Source: Flaveria trinervia (Eukaryota; Streptophyta; Magnoliopsida; Asterales; Asteraceae). Taken from it: DNA of 64,000 nucleotides. The stretch spans positions 109,731,706 through 109,795,705 of the forward strand of contig CM046442.1 in the NCBI GenBank assembly GCA_025506515.1. The letters are read 5' to 3'. The notes below the pieces were generated by a model, which ran no database searches, was not told where the DNA came from, and saw only the letters and a list, made by a program, of their open reading frames with translations. The translations under genes and the position numbers were made by a program. Each line of letters opens with the position of its first letter. Position 1 is the first letter of the stretch. Shown in pieces: positions 10,912 to 21,917 of the stretch.

Positions 10912-12608
10912 CTATAACAAACAATGAAACAATAATTAGTATGAAGGTATAATATCAAAGAATGATCAAAAAATATTTTGTCAATTTTATTTTCAAAACT
11001 CTTGAAAATATTCTAAGTGTTTTACACACTTGATTTGTCAATTGTTTTCAATAAAAATAAACCATTCTGATGATCTTTTGATAATTATGTAACAAGTTAT
11101 AAATCCTTCATTAATTTTAAATTTTACTTAATAGATTTTATATTTCAAAATTTGAGCATTTTTATTAAAAAGTTTCTAAGTATTAAACACTCATTGATTT
11201 TTGAAGTCAATCAAATTTTAAAATATATTATCAATCAAGTAAATTGTTTCTTGGTAATTTGTTTCAATTTAGTTGATAATTGAAGATTAACAAATAAGAA
11301 TTATTTGAAAGATTAATTTGTCGATTCATTTTTTGTACACAATTTTTTTATATTGTTTTTTTAACTAATGAACTCAAGAATATTTGAACATTTTTTGTGA
11401 TGAAATTCAGATTGGTTCATATTATGAATTAATAAAAATTTTAGATTCAGCTTTAAACACTCAATCATATTCAATCAACAAATTTCAGATTTTTATGTTC
11501 TCAGGGTTCAAATGCCTAAATAGGGATCAAACGCCCATTTGATTATGATGATTATGGACAATAATTTGATGAAGTACACTCAATTAGATGTTATAATAAC
11601 TTATTACACCTTTGTATCATGTTAATCTTTGATAATGAGTGTAAACAAGATGAAATGGTGTTCGATGAGTATACGAGAGTAAGAATAGAGAGTGCATAAG
11701 AGTAAGAAAATGGTTGAATGAAGTGAAATCAGCCAAGTGTTGAATTTATATAAGTGTGAAAACCCTTGGATGCATTAACACTGTGTAGATGCATGACTCC
11801 TATTTGGACGCATAAGCCATTAGAATTTTTTGTTTATTGACTTAGGCGCATGAGCACTTTAGGCCCATGAGCATTGTATAGGCGCATGAGCACTATTTAG
11901 GTGCATACGCACTGTTCAGGCGCATGACCTATCCTAAAATGTCTAACACTTGTGCAAAAACATGAATATTCAGTTTGTATGATAACTGTTTAGGTGCATG
12001 AGCTTTACAATTGGTTTAGTTTCAACATGGAAAGTGTGGCGCTGTTTAGGCGCATAAGGTTTGTAAAAACTCCTAACACTTAACCAAAATGTCAGACTTA
12101 TGACAACTGTTTAGATGCATGAGGGTTAACAAAAACGCCCAAAACTTGTACAAAATCATGAAATTTCATCATACTCCTGACTTAGATTTATTAAAACTTT
12201 TCAGGTGGATGAGACATTTTCATACGCCTAACACTTAAAATTTTTCACAAAAATCAATCAAACCCTAATTTTGACCATTCTCATTGTTCTTCATGAAAAA
12301 TTCCAATCTTTGATCAAACTTTGAATTTTGACTAAGACTTTGACTTTTTGACCAAGGCTTTGACTTTTTCACCTATTATTTATTTTGCACTTATTTTTAA
12401 ATTAATTTCCCGTCATTTTATTCTTAAAACTTTTAAAAATTCAAACAATCGCAATTCTTTTATTTGAAAAATTGTAAAAAGATTTTCCATATTTCAAAAT
12501 AATTTGAAATCTTTTTAGGTTTATTTTTAAACAAATGAAACACACACATGCGTGAATATTTTAGCTTCATCCTTTTCATCCAACATTTATTTTGATTTTA
12601 TTTTTTTC
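10912..12608 (-). other. 3' noncoding region of X
   Basis: This 1.7-kb AT-rich stretch has no convincing ORF. It lies between the PPT of X and the small downstream ORF. Its main feature is the GCGCATGAGCAC array at about 11780-12240. No copy of the 274-bp X LTR is visible here, so the 3' LTR must lie beyond G1 or be lost. Confidence 0.6.
11780..12240 (-). repeat. GCGCATG-type array in X 3' region
   Basis: Units such as TAGGCGCATGAGCACTATTT recur irregularly on the plus strand (sense CATGCGCCTAAATAGTG on X's own strand). They are nearly identical in core to the arrays of the gypsy LTRs G1, S2 and G2. An opposite-orientation version is in the X leader at 27600-27970. Confidence 0.75.
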
Positions 12609-12631
12609 AATCTCTACTCCCCCTAAACTTT
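12609..12631 (-). other. Polypurine tract of X
   Basis: The minus strand reads AAGTTTAGGGGGAGTAGAG downstream of the RNase H end. This is a typical copia plus-strand primer tract. About 400 bp of degenerate sequence separates it from the last recognisable RNase H codons. Confidence 0.65.
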
Positions 12632-13029
12632 TAAGTTCACAAACTTAGAAGTTTATATTAGTTGAAAATTTGAGAAAAATCAGTCATTATCAACATGCCC
12701 GCACACAGAAAATCTTGCAAAAATCAAACTAAAGAAGAATAAAACATCTACTATATACACATTGAATAACATGCCTGCAGTGAGGTGATATTAGATAATA
12801 ATTAGCATATTAAAATAAACAAATTATGGATAGTCATTGACAATGATTAAATCCTGAAAATGTGTTCTAGGTCAGCATTATTGCAGCAATGAGACAAGAT
12901 CTAAGGACAGCCAATGAATGTTATGGTAGAATTATCAGCATACTTACATTTTCAATTCTTGATTAATTACGATTTAATTAGAAATGACATTATGTAGCCC
13001 ACACTTAAACTTAGAGAGTCCAACCCTCG

Positions 13030-14457
13030 GCATGGTATGCAAGCAAGCACTTTTACTCACTTATTAACCTGACATATACTTATACTAGATCTCATGTTTT
13101 GAAACAATGATATATTTGCACATTGGCATCTTTTTGCATTATGTGAGAATATCCAGGTCTATAATGACTTTGAATCAAAATGATTAAACCTTTTTTAGAG
13201 TTATCTCTAAGAAAATGATATCGAATCTTGATATGTTTTGTTTTTTTAATGTTGGACAGGATTAGCTGTTATAAACATCTTATCAATGTAAATAGGTGTT
13301 TTAATAAAATTGAACCCGTAATCCAACAATTGGTTTTGCAACCAAAGGATTTGAGAACATCCTGTTGATGTAGCTATGTACTTAGCTTCTGCAATTGAGA
13401 CTGAGACGTTTGTTTGTTTCTTACATTGCCACAAGACTAATCGGCGACTTAAAAACTGATAACCACCCGTAGTAGATTTTCTATATTGACTACATCCCCC
13501 ATAATAACTATTTGTATATCCATGTAACTTGAAGTTTCCTTTATAAGGATACCATAACCCTAGAGCAGGTTTTCCTTTGAGATATCTGAATATACATTTG
13601 ACTGTAATTAGGTGAGATTCCATCGGTCTGATTGATACCTGGCACATACATAAACAACATAGATTATGTCAAGTCTAGATGCAGTGAGATACATCAAAGA
13701 TCCAATCATAGGTCTGTGTAATATTTGGCCCATAGATTTTCTTTACGGATCAGGATCAATTTTAGTATTGACGTCAGTTGGAGTTCTAATAGATTGACAA
13801 TCTTGCAGTTTGAATTTCTTCAATAGCTTATCAACATCTCTTGATTGATAAGAATGCCATCTGCAGATTGTTTTACTTGCAATCCAAGAAAGAAACTAAT
13901 TTCTCCTATAGAACTTATCTGTAAATGGGATTTCATAATCTCTTTAAATTTCTAAGTATAGTTTCTGACTAGTAGATCCAAATATGATATCATCCATATA
14001 CATTTGTGCATATAAGAGATCATTTGCATCTTTTTATGAATAAAGTTGGATCAATCTTCCTTCTTGTGTATCCATGTTGGATCAAATGCTAGGACAATCT
14101 CTCATACCATATTCTAAGAGCTTGATGTAGACCATATAAAGCTTTGCTTAGCTTGTACACATCATGAGGGAATTAAGCATTGTCAAAACCTTAAGGTTGC
14201 TTGACATACACATCATCTATGATTGGACCATACAAAAATGCACCCTTAACGTCCATTTGATACACCTTGAATTTCATACAGAAGTACATGCCAGGAAGAC
14301 ACGAATGCTTCAAGTCTTGCAAGTGGAACAAACACTTCATCATAATCAATTCCTTCCTCCTGGGTATAACCTTATGCTACTAATGTTGCTTTGTTGCGAA
14401 CAACTATTCCTCTATCATCTTATTTGTTTATGAATAACAATTTTATGCTAATGGCAT
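13030..14457 (-). pseudogene. X reverse transcriptase (C-terminal part) and RNase H
   Basis: Just left of G2 the minus strand reads KATLVA then GYTQEEGIDYDEVF, a copia RT signature. Next come YKLSKALYGLHQALRIWYERL and a degraded central part. The clear copia RNase H ORF follows at 13246-13647: YLKGKPALGLWYPYKGNFKL, KSTTGGYQFLSRRLVLWQCK, VSIAEAKYIATSTGCSQILW. The KTKHIKIRYHFLRDN tail is readable to about 13030. Many stops and frame changes make it non-functional. Confidence 0.85.
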
Positions 14458-15079
14458 TGTAACACCCCAAACTTTAATTAAAACGGAAGGAAAAGAAAAG
14501 TAAATAGAAAGAAAGGATAATGAGCATAAGTGGAGGGGGATAAAGTGTACTTTAAGGTTTAAAGGGGCATGGTCGCCCATTCCTTCTTCATCTTCTTCAA
14601 TCGGCTGAAAGAAAGAAAGAAGAGAAAAAGCCCCGGTTCTAGAGAGAGAAAGAGGAAGAAGCAGCTGCAAAGGTAAGTCTTCTCTTCTATCAGCTCGGTT
14701 TCAGTTGGGTTTCGAGTTCTTGACCGAAGTTCTGGTTGTTTAGTGTTTGTTTTCGGGATTCAAGGGATGAATCGAAGGTGGGTCTCGAACGGGAAGTATG
14801 TAGCTCAAAGGTTGCTCAAGGTGAGTTTTTGAAACCCCTCTTTCACTGATTTTCAACTTATTTGGGGCTATTATGCATACCAAGGAATGTTTTCAAGTAA
14901 CCGTGGGTTTTAGTTTTATGTTCGAAGTGATGTATATATGTATGTATGTTTTAGAGTTAGTTTATGGGTTAGTATTGATGTTTAGCATGCTTAGGTGCCC
15001 TTAGTATCTTAGATTTATGCTTGGTATGATTAGAATGATAATCGGGTAAATTTGATAGCATAGAAAACATTTCAGAATG

Positions 15080-15450
15080 TTCTGATGCGCCCAGAGGTGG
15101 TCCATGCGCCTAAATAGTGGCCCGTGCGCCCAGCATGAGTAGCCATGCGCCTAAGTGTTGGCCATGCGCCCAGAGGTGGTCCATGCGCCTGAACAGTGGC
15201 CTATGCGCCCAGCATGTTGGCCATGCGCCTAAGTGTTGGTCATGCGCCCAGGTACTAGCCATGCGCCTAAATAGTGCCATGCACCCAAAGTGTTAAGAAC
15301 GGCTAAGTTTTGATGCGCCTAAACAGGTGCCATGCGCCTGCATAGTGGCTAAGCGCCTGAACATGGCAAAAGTGCCCAAATAGTGCCCATGCACCCAGAG
15401 TGTTATACTTAGAATTTTTATGCTCATGAGCCTGGAAAGGTCCCATGCGC
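15080..15450 (+). repeat. ATGCGCC array in G2 5' LTR
   Basis: About 18 units with the core CATGCGCCTAAATAGTGGCC alternate CCTAAATAGTG and CCCAGAGTG-type segments. A shorter version is in the 3' LTR at 20095-20385. Confidence 0.85.
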
Positions 15451-15711
15451 CCATTTTGGACTTAGGATTTTCTAAGTGGTCTTATGGGGTAATATGGGAA
15501 GATAGGCCTTGTCATGATGTGATAACTTATGCTTGATGTGTGTGTGAGTGAGGTGTTATCTTTCTTTGTCAAAGAGTTTTCAAAACGTACGTATTATGTT
15601 TTATAATACCTCATGTATGACCTTACGTGGTGTGATGTATGAACGACTAAATTAACGCACGTAAAGTATTATGTAACAAAGTGAAAGATAACGATAGAGT
15701 ATGAAATGTAC

Positions 15712-16116
15712 ACATGAGACAAAAGTGACAGATGATGAGATCTGTGTTGCGTACCCCGGTACTGTGTCAGTCTTTGGACATGAGTCGGGGGTTTGGTTAT
15801 CAGGCCCCGGCACAGTATCAGTCTTCGGGCATGAGTCGGGCGTATTGCATGAGACAAAAGTGACGGATGATGAGATCCGTGTCGCATACCCCGGTACTGT
15901 GTCAGTCTTCGGACATGAGTCGAGGGTTTGTTTATCAGGCCTCGACATAGTATCAGTCTTCGGACATGAGTTGGGGGTATTGCATGAGACAAAAGTGACG
16001 GATGATGAGATCCGTGTCGCGTATCCTGGTGTTGTTTTAGTCTTCGGACATGAGTCGGGGTTTGTATATGAAGCCCCGGCATAGTATCAGTCTTCGGGCA
16101 TGAGTCGGGGGTATTG
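15712..16116 (+). repeat. Three ~135-bp tandem units in G2 5' LTR
   Basis: CATGAGAC recurs at 15712, 15848, 15983 and 16117, giving three units of 134-136 bp. Each has two half-units around TCAGTCTTCGGACATGAGTC. Each also has an inverted repeat, ACGGAT and ATCCGT separated by GATGAG; in the first unit both arms are changed (ACAGAT and ATCTGT) and still pair. The long open frames on both strands here are products of the repeat. Confidence 0.9.
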
Positions 16117-16987
16117 CATGAGACAAGATAATGAGGTGAGCGACTTTGTGATGCAATAGACTTGGATACAGTTCAATCCTTGTGATTGACTTGAATGGGA
16201 TCTTTGTTGCGTATCCCGGTGTTGTGTCAGTCTTCGGACAAGAGTCGGGGATTTATGAGCAGGCCCCGGCATAGCATCAGCTTTCGAGCATGAGTCGGGG
16301 ATATTGCACGAGACAAGATTCGAGTAATAAAGAGTAATGAGCAAATAGATGAATGAATGAACGAAAGATAATGTATGAAAGAACAAACGTACGAAATGAA
16401 CATTAATGAATTATCATAGTAAAATACGATGCACACCCGTGTCATTCGACCTTAGTAATCTTAGCTGAGTGCCATAAAGAGGGTAAAGTCTGACTGGATC
16501 TCGAGAGAGAATTGTAAGATAATGGAATACGTTGAAGGAACGGAAGTTAACGAACGTAATGACGAAGATAATAATGATATTATCTGTATGTACATATGAT
16601 GTATGATCACGAACGATTGTAAAGTATAGTATGATTTTGAAATAAAGTAAAGAACGGTTTTGATGAAAGTAAAGTATGTTTTATTATAAAACTAGAACTC
16701 ACCCAGCGTCGCTGACTTTTGTATGCATGATAGTTGGCAGGTATTTGTTGATGCTGAGGAGTTACAGGCATGGATGCATAACCTACCGGGAGCATTTTGT
16801 GGTTGGCATCCTTATTTTGACATGTCTTTCTATTTTGAGACGAAAACAATGTTGTAAATGAATGAAATGACATGTTTTTAGTTATTAAAGAAAGTTTTAA
16901 ATTCTGCTGCAAAATAAATGTATGTTTTATAATGTTTTAAGTGCAATGAATGACCAACTGTGAGGTGCCCGGGAACGGGGCCTTACA

Positions 16988-17361
16988 AATTGGTATCAGA
17001 GCAAAAGTTTAAGTGAGTTGGGTAAATATTTTGAAAAACCTAATCTTAAACTGAGAATGGGACTAAAAGGAAAAGGATGCTAGTCCTAGTAGCTACGTGC
17101 CTGCAGGTAAAGGTTTTATGTAAACGTTTAAAGTAAGTTAACACTAACCGGTATTATGTGCGTGTGTTATGTGGCTAGTGTGCTTTTGTGTAGATTTAAA
17201 TACTAATGTAGTCAGGATAAGAAATGCTTGGGGTATGAAGAGTAAAGTAAGTGGCTAATCACAACTGGCCACTGTAATTAGGGACTTACTATACTTGACA
17301 TAAATTGAGTTATTACCTTGAATGACCATGTTGGTGTTTGAATCTTATATTGTGTTAGAGG
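16988..17361 (+). other. G2 leader with PBS at 16991-17002
   Basis: TGGTATCAGAGC starts three bases after the LTR and is a perfect match to the initiator-Met tRNA 3' end complement. The remaining 350 bp are noncoding and match the leaders of G1, G3 and G4. Confidence 0.9.
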
Positions 17362-18585
17362 ATGGCTGGGCAGAAATCTCCCAAGACTCCTAGAGGCAGA
17401 GGCCATTCACGTGTGACTAGGAGTAATGCTAAGGCTCCTGAGATGACCCATGAGAACCCTGAGGTTCATGGCCGGAGCGAAGAGAATGAGAATGTTAGCA
17501 TGAATGCCTCAGCTAGAGAGCTATTGCTGAGGAAGTATGCCATGTCATGCAGACAGCCTTACCGTCTGTGGTGACTGAAGTCATCAGGACGGTGAGAAGC
17601 GAGAAAAGGAAGGAGGGGAATAGGTCTTCGGGGAGGAGAGAGCAACTAGAGGCCAAGATGGTTATCCTTACTAACGATGAAGAGGAGGAAGAAGAAGAGC
17701 CTGCGTTGGAGGCGGCACGAGGCTGTAACTACGAGGCATTTATGAGATGCAAGCCCCCTACTTTCGATGGAAACGACACTACTGCTGCTACTCACTGGTG
17801 GGTGAGGGAAATGGAGGCTGTTCTTGACATCAGTGAGCGTTGTGATGACCAAAAGGTGAAGTTCGCTACCCACTCTTTTGTGGACTCAGCCTTGTGTTGG
17901 TGGGACAACATTGTCCAGGTTGAGGGAAGCAGGGCTATCGAAAGGATGAGATGGCCAGAGTTGAATGGTCATTGAGGAGTTCTGTCCTCATCATGAGATA
18001 GATAAGGTTGTAAAAGAGTTCTTGCAGCTGGAGGCGGGAACGATGACACATGAGCAATACACCACAAAGTTCAACGAGATGGCATGTCTGGTGCCAGATC
18101 AGGTGACACCTCTTTCGTAGAAGATCAAGAGGTATATTCAGGGCTCGCCGGCAGACATTCGTAGGCACATGATCGCTTCCCCACCGAGCACGTTTAGGTC
18201 GGCATTTGTCATCGCAGGAAGATTGTACGATGAGCGAGGGGTGACGATGATGACAGACGAAGGAGAGGAGCGAGCCTATGCTAAGAAGGGGAAAGGAAGG
18301 TGAGACAATGATGGTGGATTTGTGTATGAAGGTACGATGTCGAGGGACAATGATCGGAAGAGAATAGAAAGAAAAGGAGAGATATGCAACAAGTGTGGTA
18401 AAGGCCATGAGGGGGAGTGCAAGTGGGGACTGAATGTTTGTTTTCAGTGTGGAAAGGAGGGCCACAGAGCGAGGGACTGTCAAATGGCTAAATGCTACAA
18501 CTGTGGCAAGACAGGACACATGAGCAGAGACTGCAAGAAGTCCAGGGTAGGAAGCTCCGGTACGTGGAAGGAGAACAGAGGGTGA
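17362..18585 (+). pseudogene. G2 gag, frameshifted
   Basis: The start MAGQKSPKTPRGRGHSRVTR at 17362 matches the conserved gag start of the family. A frameshift near 17550-17574 moves to the frame carrying the acidic run and the capsid core (FMRCKPPTFDGNDTTAATHW, SALCWWDNIVQVEG). Another break lies near 17970. Homology continues with CPHHEIDKV and the segment RRHMIASPPSTFRS. A TAG is at 18118-18120. The last part, 18322-18585, has three intact zinc knuckles: CNKCGKGHEGEC, CFQCGKEGHRARDC and CYNCGKTGHMSRDC. Confidence 0.9.
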
Positions 18586-18870
18586 AGGCTAGAGCCTTTG
18601 CTATGACCGGGAGGAGGCTAGGTCAGACTCCGAGGTAACGTCAGGTACGTTCTTGCAAGTTTAGATTTATGCATCTATGCTTTAATTGTGACTCTAGTAG
18701 TAGTTTTGTTGCCGCTATTTTCTGTGATGTTGCACGTTAGGGGTAGGAAGATCGATGAGCCCTTCGATGTAAGAATTGCTATTAGTAAGTCTACCAGGTT
18801 ACCTAATGCCCTAGAGATTTGTGTGATAGAATTGAGAGAGAGCGCTTGTTCCTACTGGGCTGTTCAAGAC
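18586..18870 (+). pseudogene. G2 protease remnant
   Basis: Fragments in shifting frames (DSSSSFVAAIF in place of the DSGAS catalytic motif, then KIDEPFDVRIAISKSTRLPN) align with the protease region of G4 (VDSPFDVEIAIGKSTRISEV). The catalytic motif is altered and homology stops near 18870, where the pol deletion begins. Confidence 0.65.
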
Positions 18871-19080
18871 AGACATAGGTAGGTAGACATGCATCTTCGG
18901 GTGAGTTGATCAGTAATCTATGACTCAAACCCCAAGTGTTGCCAGAAGATGGATTGCTCAACCATGCATAACCAGAGTTCAGTGATGACCTACGATAATG
19001 AATTATGAGGAAGGCTTCGTCTAGGAAAGCGGATTGCTTGATTTGGATTTGAGTAAAGCTAATACTAAAGTGTAGAGGGT
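18871..19080 (+). other. Unassigned filler at the G2 pol deletion
   Basis: About 200 bp with no ORF and no match to other parts of the window that I can see. It replaces roughly the protease end, RT, RNase H and integrase core. It may be decayed pol or filler DNA from the deletion event. Confidence 0.4.
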
Positions 19081-19411
19081 CATTCCTAGTTGTTTATCGG
19101 GTAGGAGAAGTGACACATCGACTGGAGCTACCCGATGAGTTAAGTGGAATTCATCTGATGTTCCATGCATCTCGTCTAATAAAGAGCTCAACCGATGAGG
19201 ATATGATCATGCTACTAGAGAACACTAAGATGGACAAAGCATTCAACCATGAGAAGCAACTGGTAGCCATTACTAATAAGCAGGAGAGAATGGGCTAAGG
19301 AGGATGATGGTTTCACATGTGCGGGTGTAGTGAAACCTAAAGGGATCTATGTTTAAGTGCAAGAGAAAAGAAGAGGTGAGACAGTGTTACCCATAACTGT
19401 TCGAGAAGCAA
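19081..19411 (+). pseudogene. G2 integrase C-terminal remnant
   Basis: The reading VGEVTHRLELPDELSGIHLM, then FHASRLIKS and DMIMLLENTKMDKAFNHEKQ, aligns with the G4 integrase tail (VGEVAYRLELADELSGIHPI). The chromodomain-like VQW...TWE motif is not recognisable. A stop is at 19297. Confidence 0.8.
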
Positions 19412-19413
19412 CA

Positions 19414-19450
19414 GGTTTCGAGGACGAAACCTCTTTAAGGGGGGTAGACT
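19414..19450 (+). other. Post-pol hairpin and PPT of G2
   Basis: GGTTTCG at 19414-19420 and CGAAACC at 19425-19431 form a perfect 7-bp inverted repeat with loop AGGA. The purine tract AAGGGGGGTAGA follows and ends at the 3' LTR start (19451). Confidence 0.85.
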
Positions 19451-21917
19451 TGTAACATCCCAAAATTTTATTAAAACGAAAGGAAAAGAAAAGTAAATAG
19501 AAAGAAAGGATAATGAGCACAGTTGAGGGGGATAAAGTGTACAAAGTACAACCTTATTACTTTAAGGTTTAAAGGGGCTTGGTCGCCCATTCCTTCTTCA
19601 TCTTCTTCAATCAGCCGAAAGCAAGAAATAAGAGACAGAAAGCCCCGGTTCTAGAGAGAGAAAGAGGAAGAAGCAGCTGCAAAGGTAAGTCCTCTCTTCT
19701 ATGATCTCGGTTTTAGCAGGGTTTCGAGTTCTTGACCGAAGTTCTGGTTGTTTAGTGTTTGTTTTCGGGATTCAAGGGCTGAATCGAAGGTGGGTCTCGA
19801 ACGGGAAGTGTGTAGCTCAAAGGCTGCTCAAGGTGAGTTTCTGAAACCCCTCTTTCATTGATTTTCACTTATTTGGGGCTATTATGTATACCAAGGAATG
19901 TTTTCAAGTAACCGTGGGTTTCAGTTTTATGTTCGAAGTGATGTATGTATGTATTTATGTTTTAGAGTTAGTTTATGGGTTAGTATTGATGTTTAGCATG
20001 CTTAGGTGCCCTTAGTATGTTAGATCTGTGCTTGGATACGATTAGAATGATAATCGGGTGAATTTGATAGCACAGAAAACATTTGAGAATGTTCTGATGC
20101 GCCCAAAGTTGGTCCATGCGCCTAAATAGTGGCCCATGCGCCCAAAATGTTGGCCATGCGCCTAAGTGTTGGTCATGCGCCTAAGTACTGGCCATGCACC
20201 TAAATAGTGCCATGCGCCCAAAGTGTTAGGAACGGCTAAGTGTTGATGCGCCTAAACAGGTGCCATGCGCCTGCATAGTGGCTAAGCGCCTGAACAGGGC
20301 AGAAGCGCCCAAATAGTGCCCATGCGCCCAGACTGTTATACTTAGAATTTTTATGCTCATGCGACTGGGAAGGTCCCATGCGCCCATTTTGGACTTAGGA
20401 TTTTTTAAGTGGTCTTATGGGGTAATATGGGGAGATAGGCCTTGTCATGATGTGATGACTTATGCTTGATGTGTATGTGAGTGAGGTGTTATCTTTCTTT
20501 GTCCAAGAGTTTTCAAAACGTACGAATTACGTTTTATAATACCTCATGTATGACCTTACGTGGTGTGATGTATGAACGAGTAAATTAACACACGTAAATT
20601 ATTATGTAACAAAGTGAGAGATAATGATAGAGTATGAAATGTACACATGAGACAAAAGTGACGGATGATGAGATCCGTGTCGCGTACCCCGGTACTGTGT
20701 CAGTCTTCGGACATGAGTCGGTGTTTGTTTATCAGGCCCCAACATAGTATCACTCTTCAGACATGAGTTGGGGGTATTGTATGAGACAAAAGTGACGGAT
20801 GATGAGATCCGTGTCGTGTACCCCGGTATTGTGTCAATCTTTAGACATGAGTCGGGGGTTTGTTTATCAGGCCCCGGCACAGTATCAGTCTTCGGACATG
20901 AGTTGAGGGTATTGCATATGACGAAAGTGACAGATGATGAGATCCATGTCGCGTACCCCGGTACTATGTTAGTCTTCGGACATGAGTCGGGGGTTTGTTT
21001 ATCAGGCCCCGGTACCGTATCGGTCTTCGGGCATGTGTCGGGGGTATTGCAAGAGATGAGATAATAAGGTGAGCGACTTTGTGTTGCAACAGACTCAGAT
21101 AGAGTTCAATCCCTGTGATTGACTTGAATGGATCTTTGTCGCGAATCCTGGTGCTGTGTCAGTCTTTGGACATGAGTCAGGGGTTTGTGAGCAGGCCTCG
21201 GCATAACATCAGCTTTCGAGCATGAGTCGGGGATATTGCACGAGACAAGTTTCGAGTAATAAAGAATAATGATCAAGAGATGAATGAATGAACGAAAGAT
21301 AATGTATGAAAGAACAAACGTATGAAATGAACGTTAATGAATTATCATAGTAATGTACGATGCAGACCCGTGTCATTCGACCTCAGTAATCATGGCTGAG
21401 TGCGACGAAGAGGGTAAAGTCTGACCGGATCTTGAGAGAGAAGTGTAAGATAATGGAATACGTTGAAGGAACGGAAGTTAACGAACGTAATGACGAAGAT
21501 AATAATGATATTATCTGTATGTCCGTATGATGTATGATCACGAACGATTGTAAAGTATAGTATGATTTTGAAATAAAGTAAAGAACGGTTTTGATGAAAG
21601 TAAAGTATGTTTTATTATAAAACTAGAACTCACTCAACGTCGCTAACTTTTGTATGCATGATAGTTGGCAGGTATTTGTTGATGCTGAGGAGTTGTAGGT
21701 ATGGATGCATAAGCTACTGGGAGCATTTTGAGGCTGGCATCCGTATTTTGATGTGTCTTTGTATTTTAAGATGAAAAAAATGTTGTAAATGAATGAAATG
21801 ACATGTTTTTAGTTATTAATGAAAGTTTTAAATTCCACTGCAAAATAAATGTACGTTTTATAATGTTTTAAGTGCAATGAATGACCAACTTTGAGGTGCC
21901 CGGGAACGGGCCTTACA
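19451..21917 (+). repeat. 3' LTR of G2
   Basis: It runs TGTAACATCCC...GGGCCTTACA, 2467 bp. It carries the same cassette and arrays as the 5' LTR: an ATGCGCC array at about 20095-20385 and the ~134-bp tandem array at 20646-21050. Confidence 0.95.
20646..21050 (+). repeat. Three ~134-bp tandem units in G2 3' LTR
   Basis: The CATGAGAC-type unit starts are near 20646, 20780 and 20914. The ACGGAT/ATCCGT inverted repeat is intact in the first two units and broken in the third (ACAGAT with ATCCAT). ORFs through the array on both strands are repeat by-products. Confidence 0.88.

Larger units (their letters stand above)
14673..16733 (+). promoter_or_regulatory. Putative two-intron leader cassette in G2 5' LTR
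   Basis: Donor CAAAG|GTAAGT starts at 14673 and an acceptor-like ATTCAAG ends at 14764 (92 nt). A 56-nt block (14765-14820) ends in CTCAAG and is followed by GTGAGT at 14821. The distal acceptor ATGATAG ends at 16733 with CTGAC at 16712-16716. The same features are in the 3' LTR (GTAAGT at 19685, GTGAGT at 19833). Confidence 0.5.
14458..16987 (+). repeat. 5' LTR of G2
   Basis: It runs TGTAACACCCC...GGGGCCTTACA, 2530 bp, and is followed three bases later by the PBS. It contains a CT/GA-rich leader, the two-donor cassette, an ATGCGCC array and a 135-bp tandem array. It is clearly similar along its whole length to the 3' LTR at 19451-21917 but with many substitutions, so the insertion is not very recent. 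Confidence 0.95.
14458..21917 (+). mobile_element. Gypsy element G2, non-autonomous, gag with most of pol deleted
   Basis: Two LTRs of about 2.5 kb (14458-16987 and 19451-21917) enclose only 2463 bp. The element is flanked by the perfect TSD ggcat (14453-14457 and 21918-21922) and is inserted in the X RT. PBS, gag with three intact knuckles, a protease stub, the integrase C-terminus, the post-stop hairpin and PPT remain. RT, RNase H and the integrase core are absent. If it moved in this form it would have needed another element's enzymes; deletion after insertion is equally possible. Confidence 0.95.

Noticed and set aside
15669..16084. Long overlapping ORFs on both strands with repetitive protein
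   Set aside because: They are open only because the ~135-bp array repeats in a length that nearly keeps the frame; no ATG context, domain or conservation supports a gene. The same happens at 20602-21064.
16991..17002. tRNA-like sequence TGGTATCAGAGC at several places
   Set aside because: These are 12-base primer-binding sites next to LTR ends. No tRNA gene cloverleaf surrounds them.
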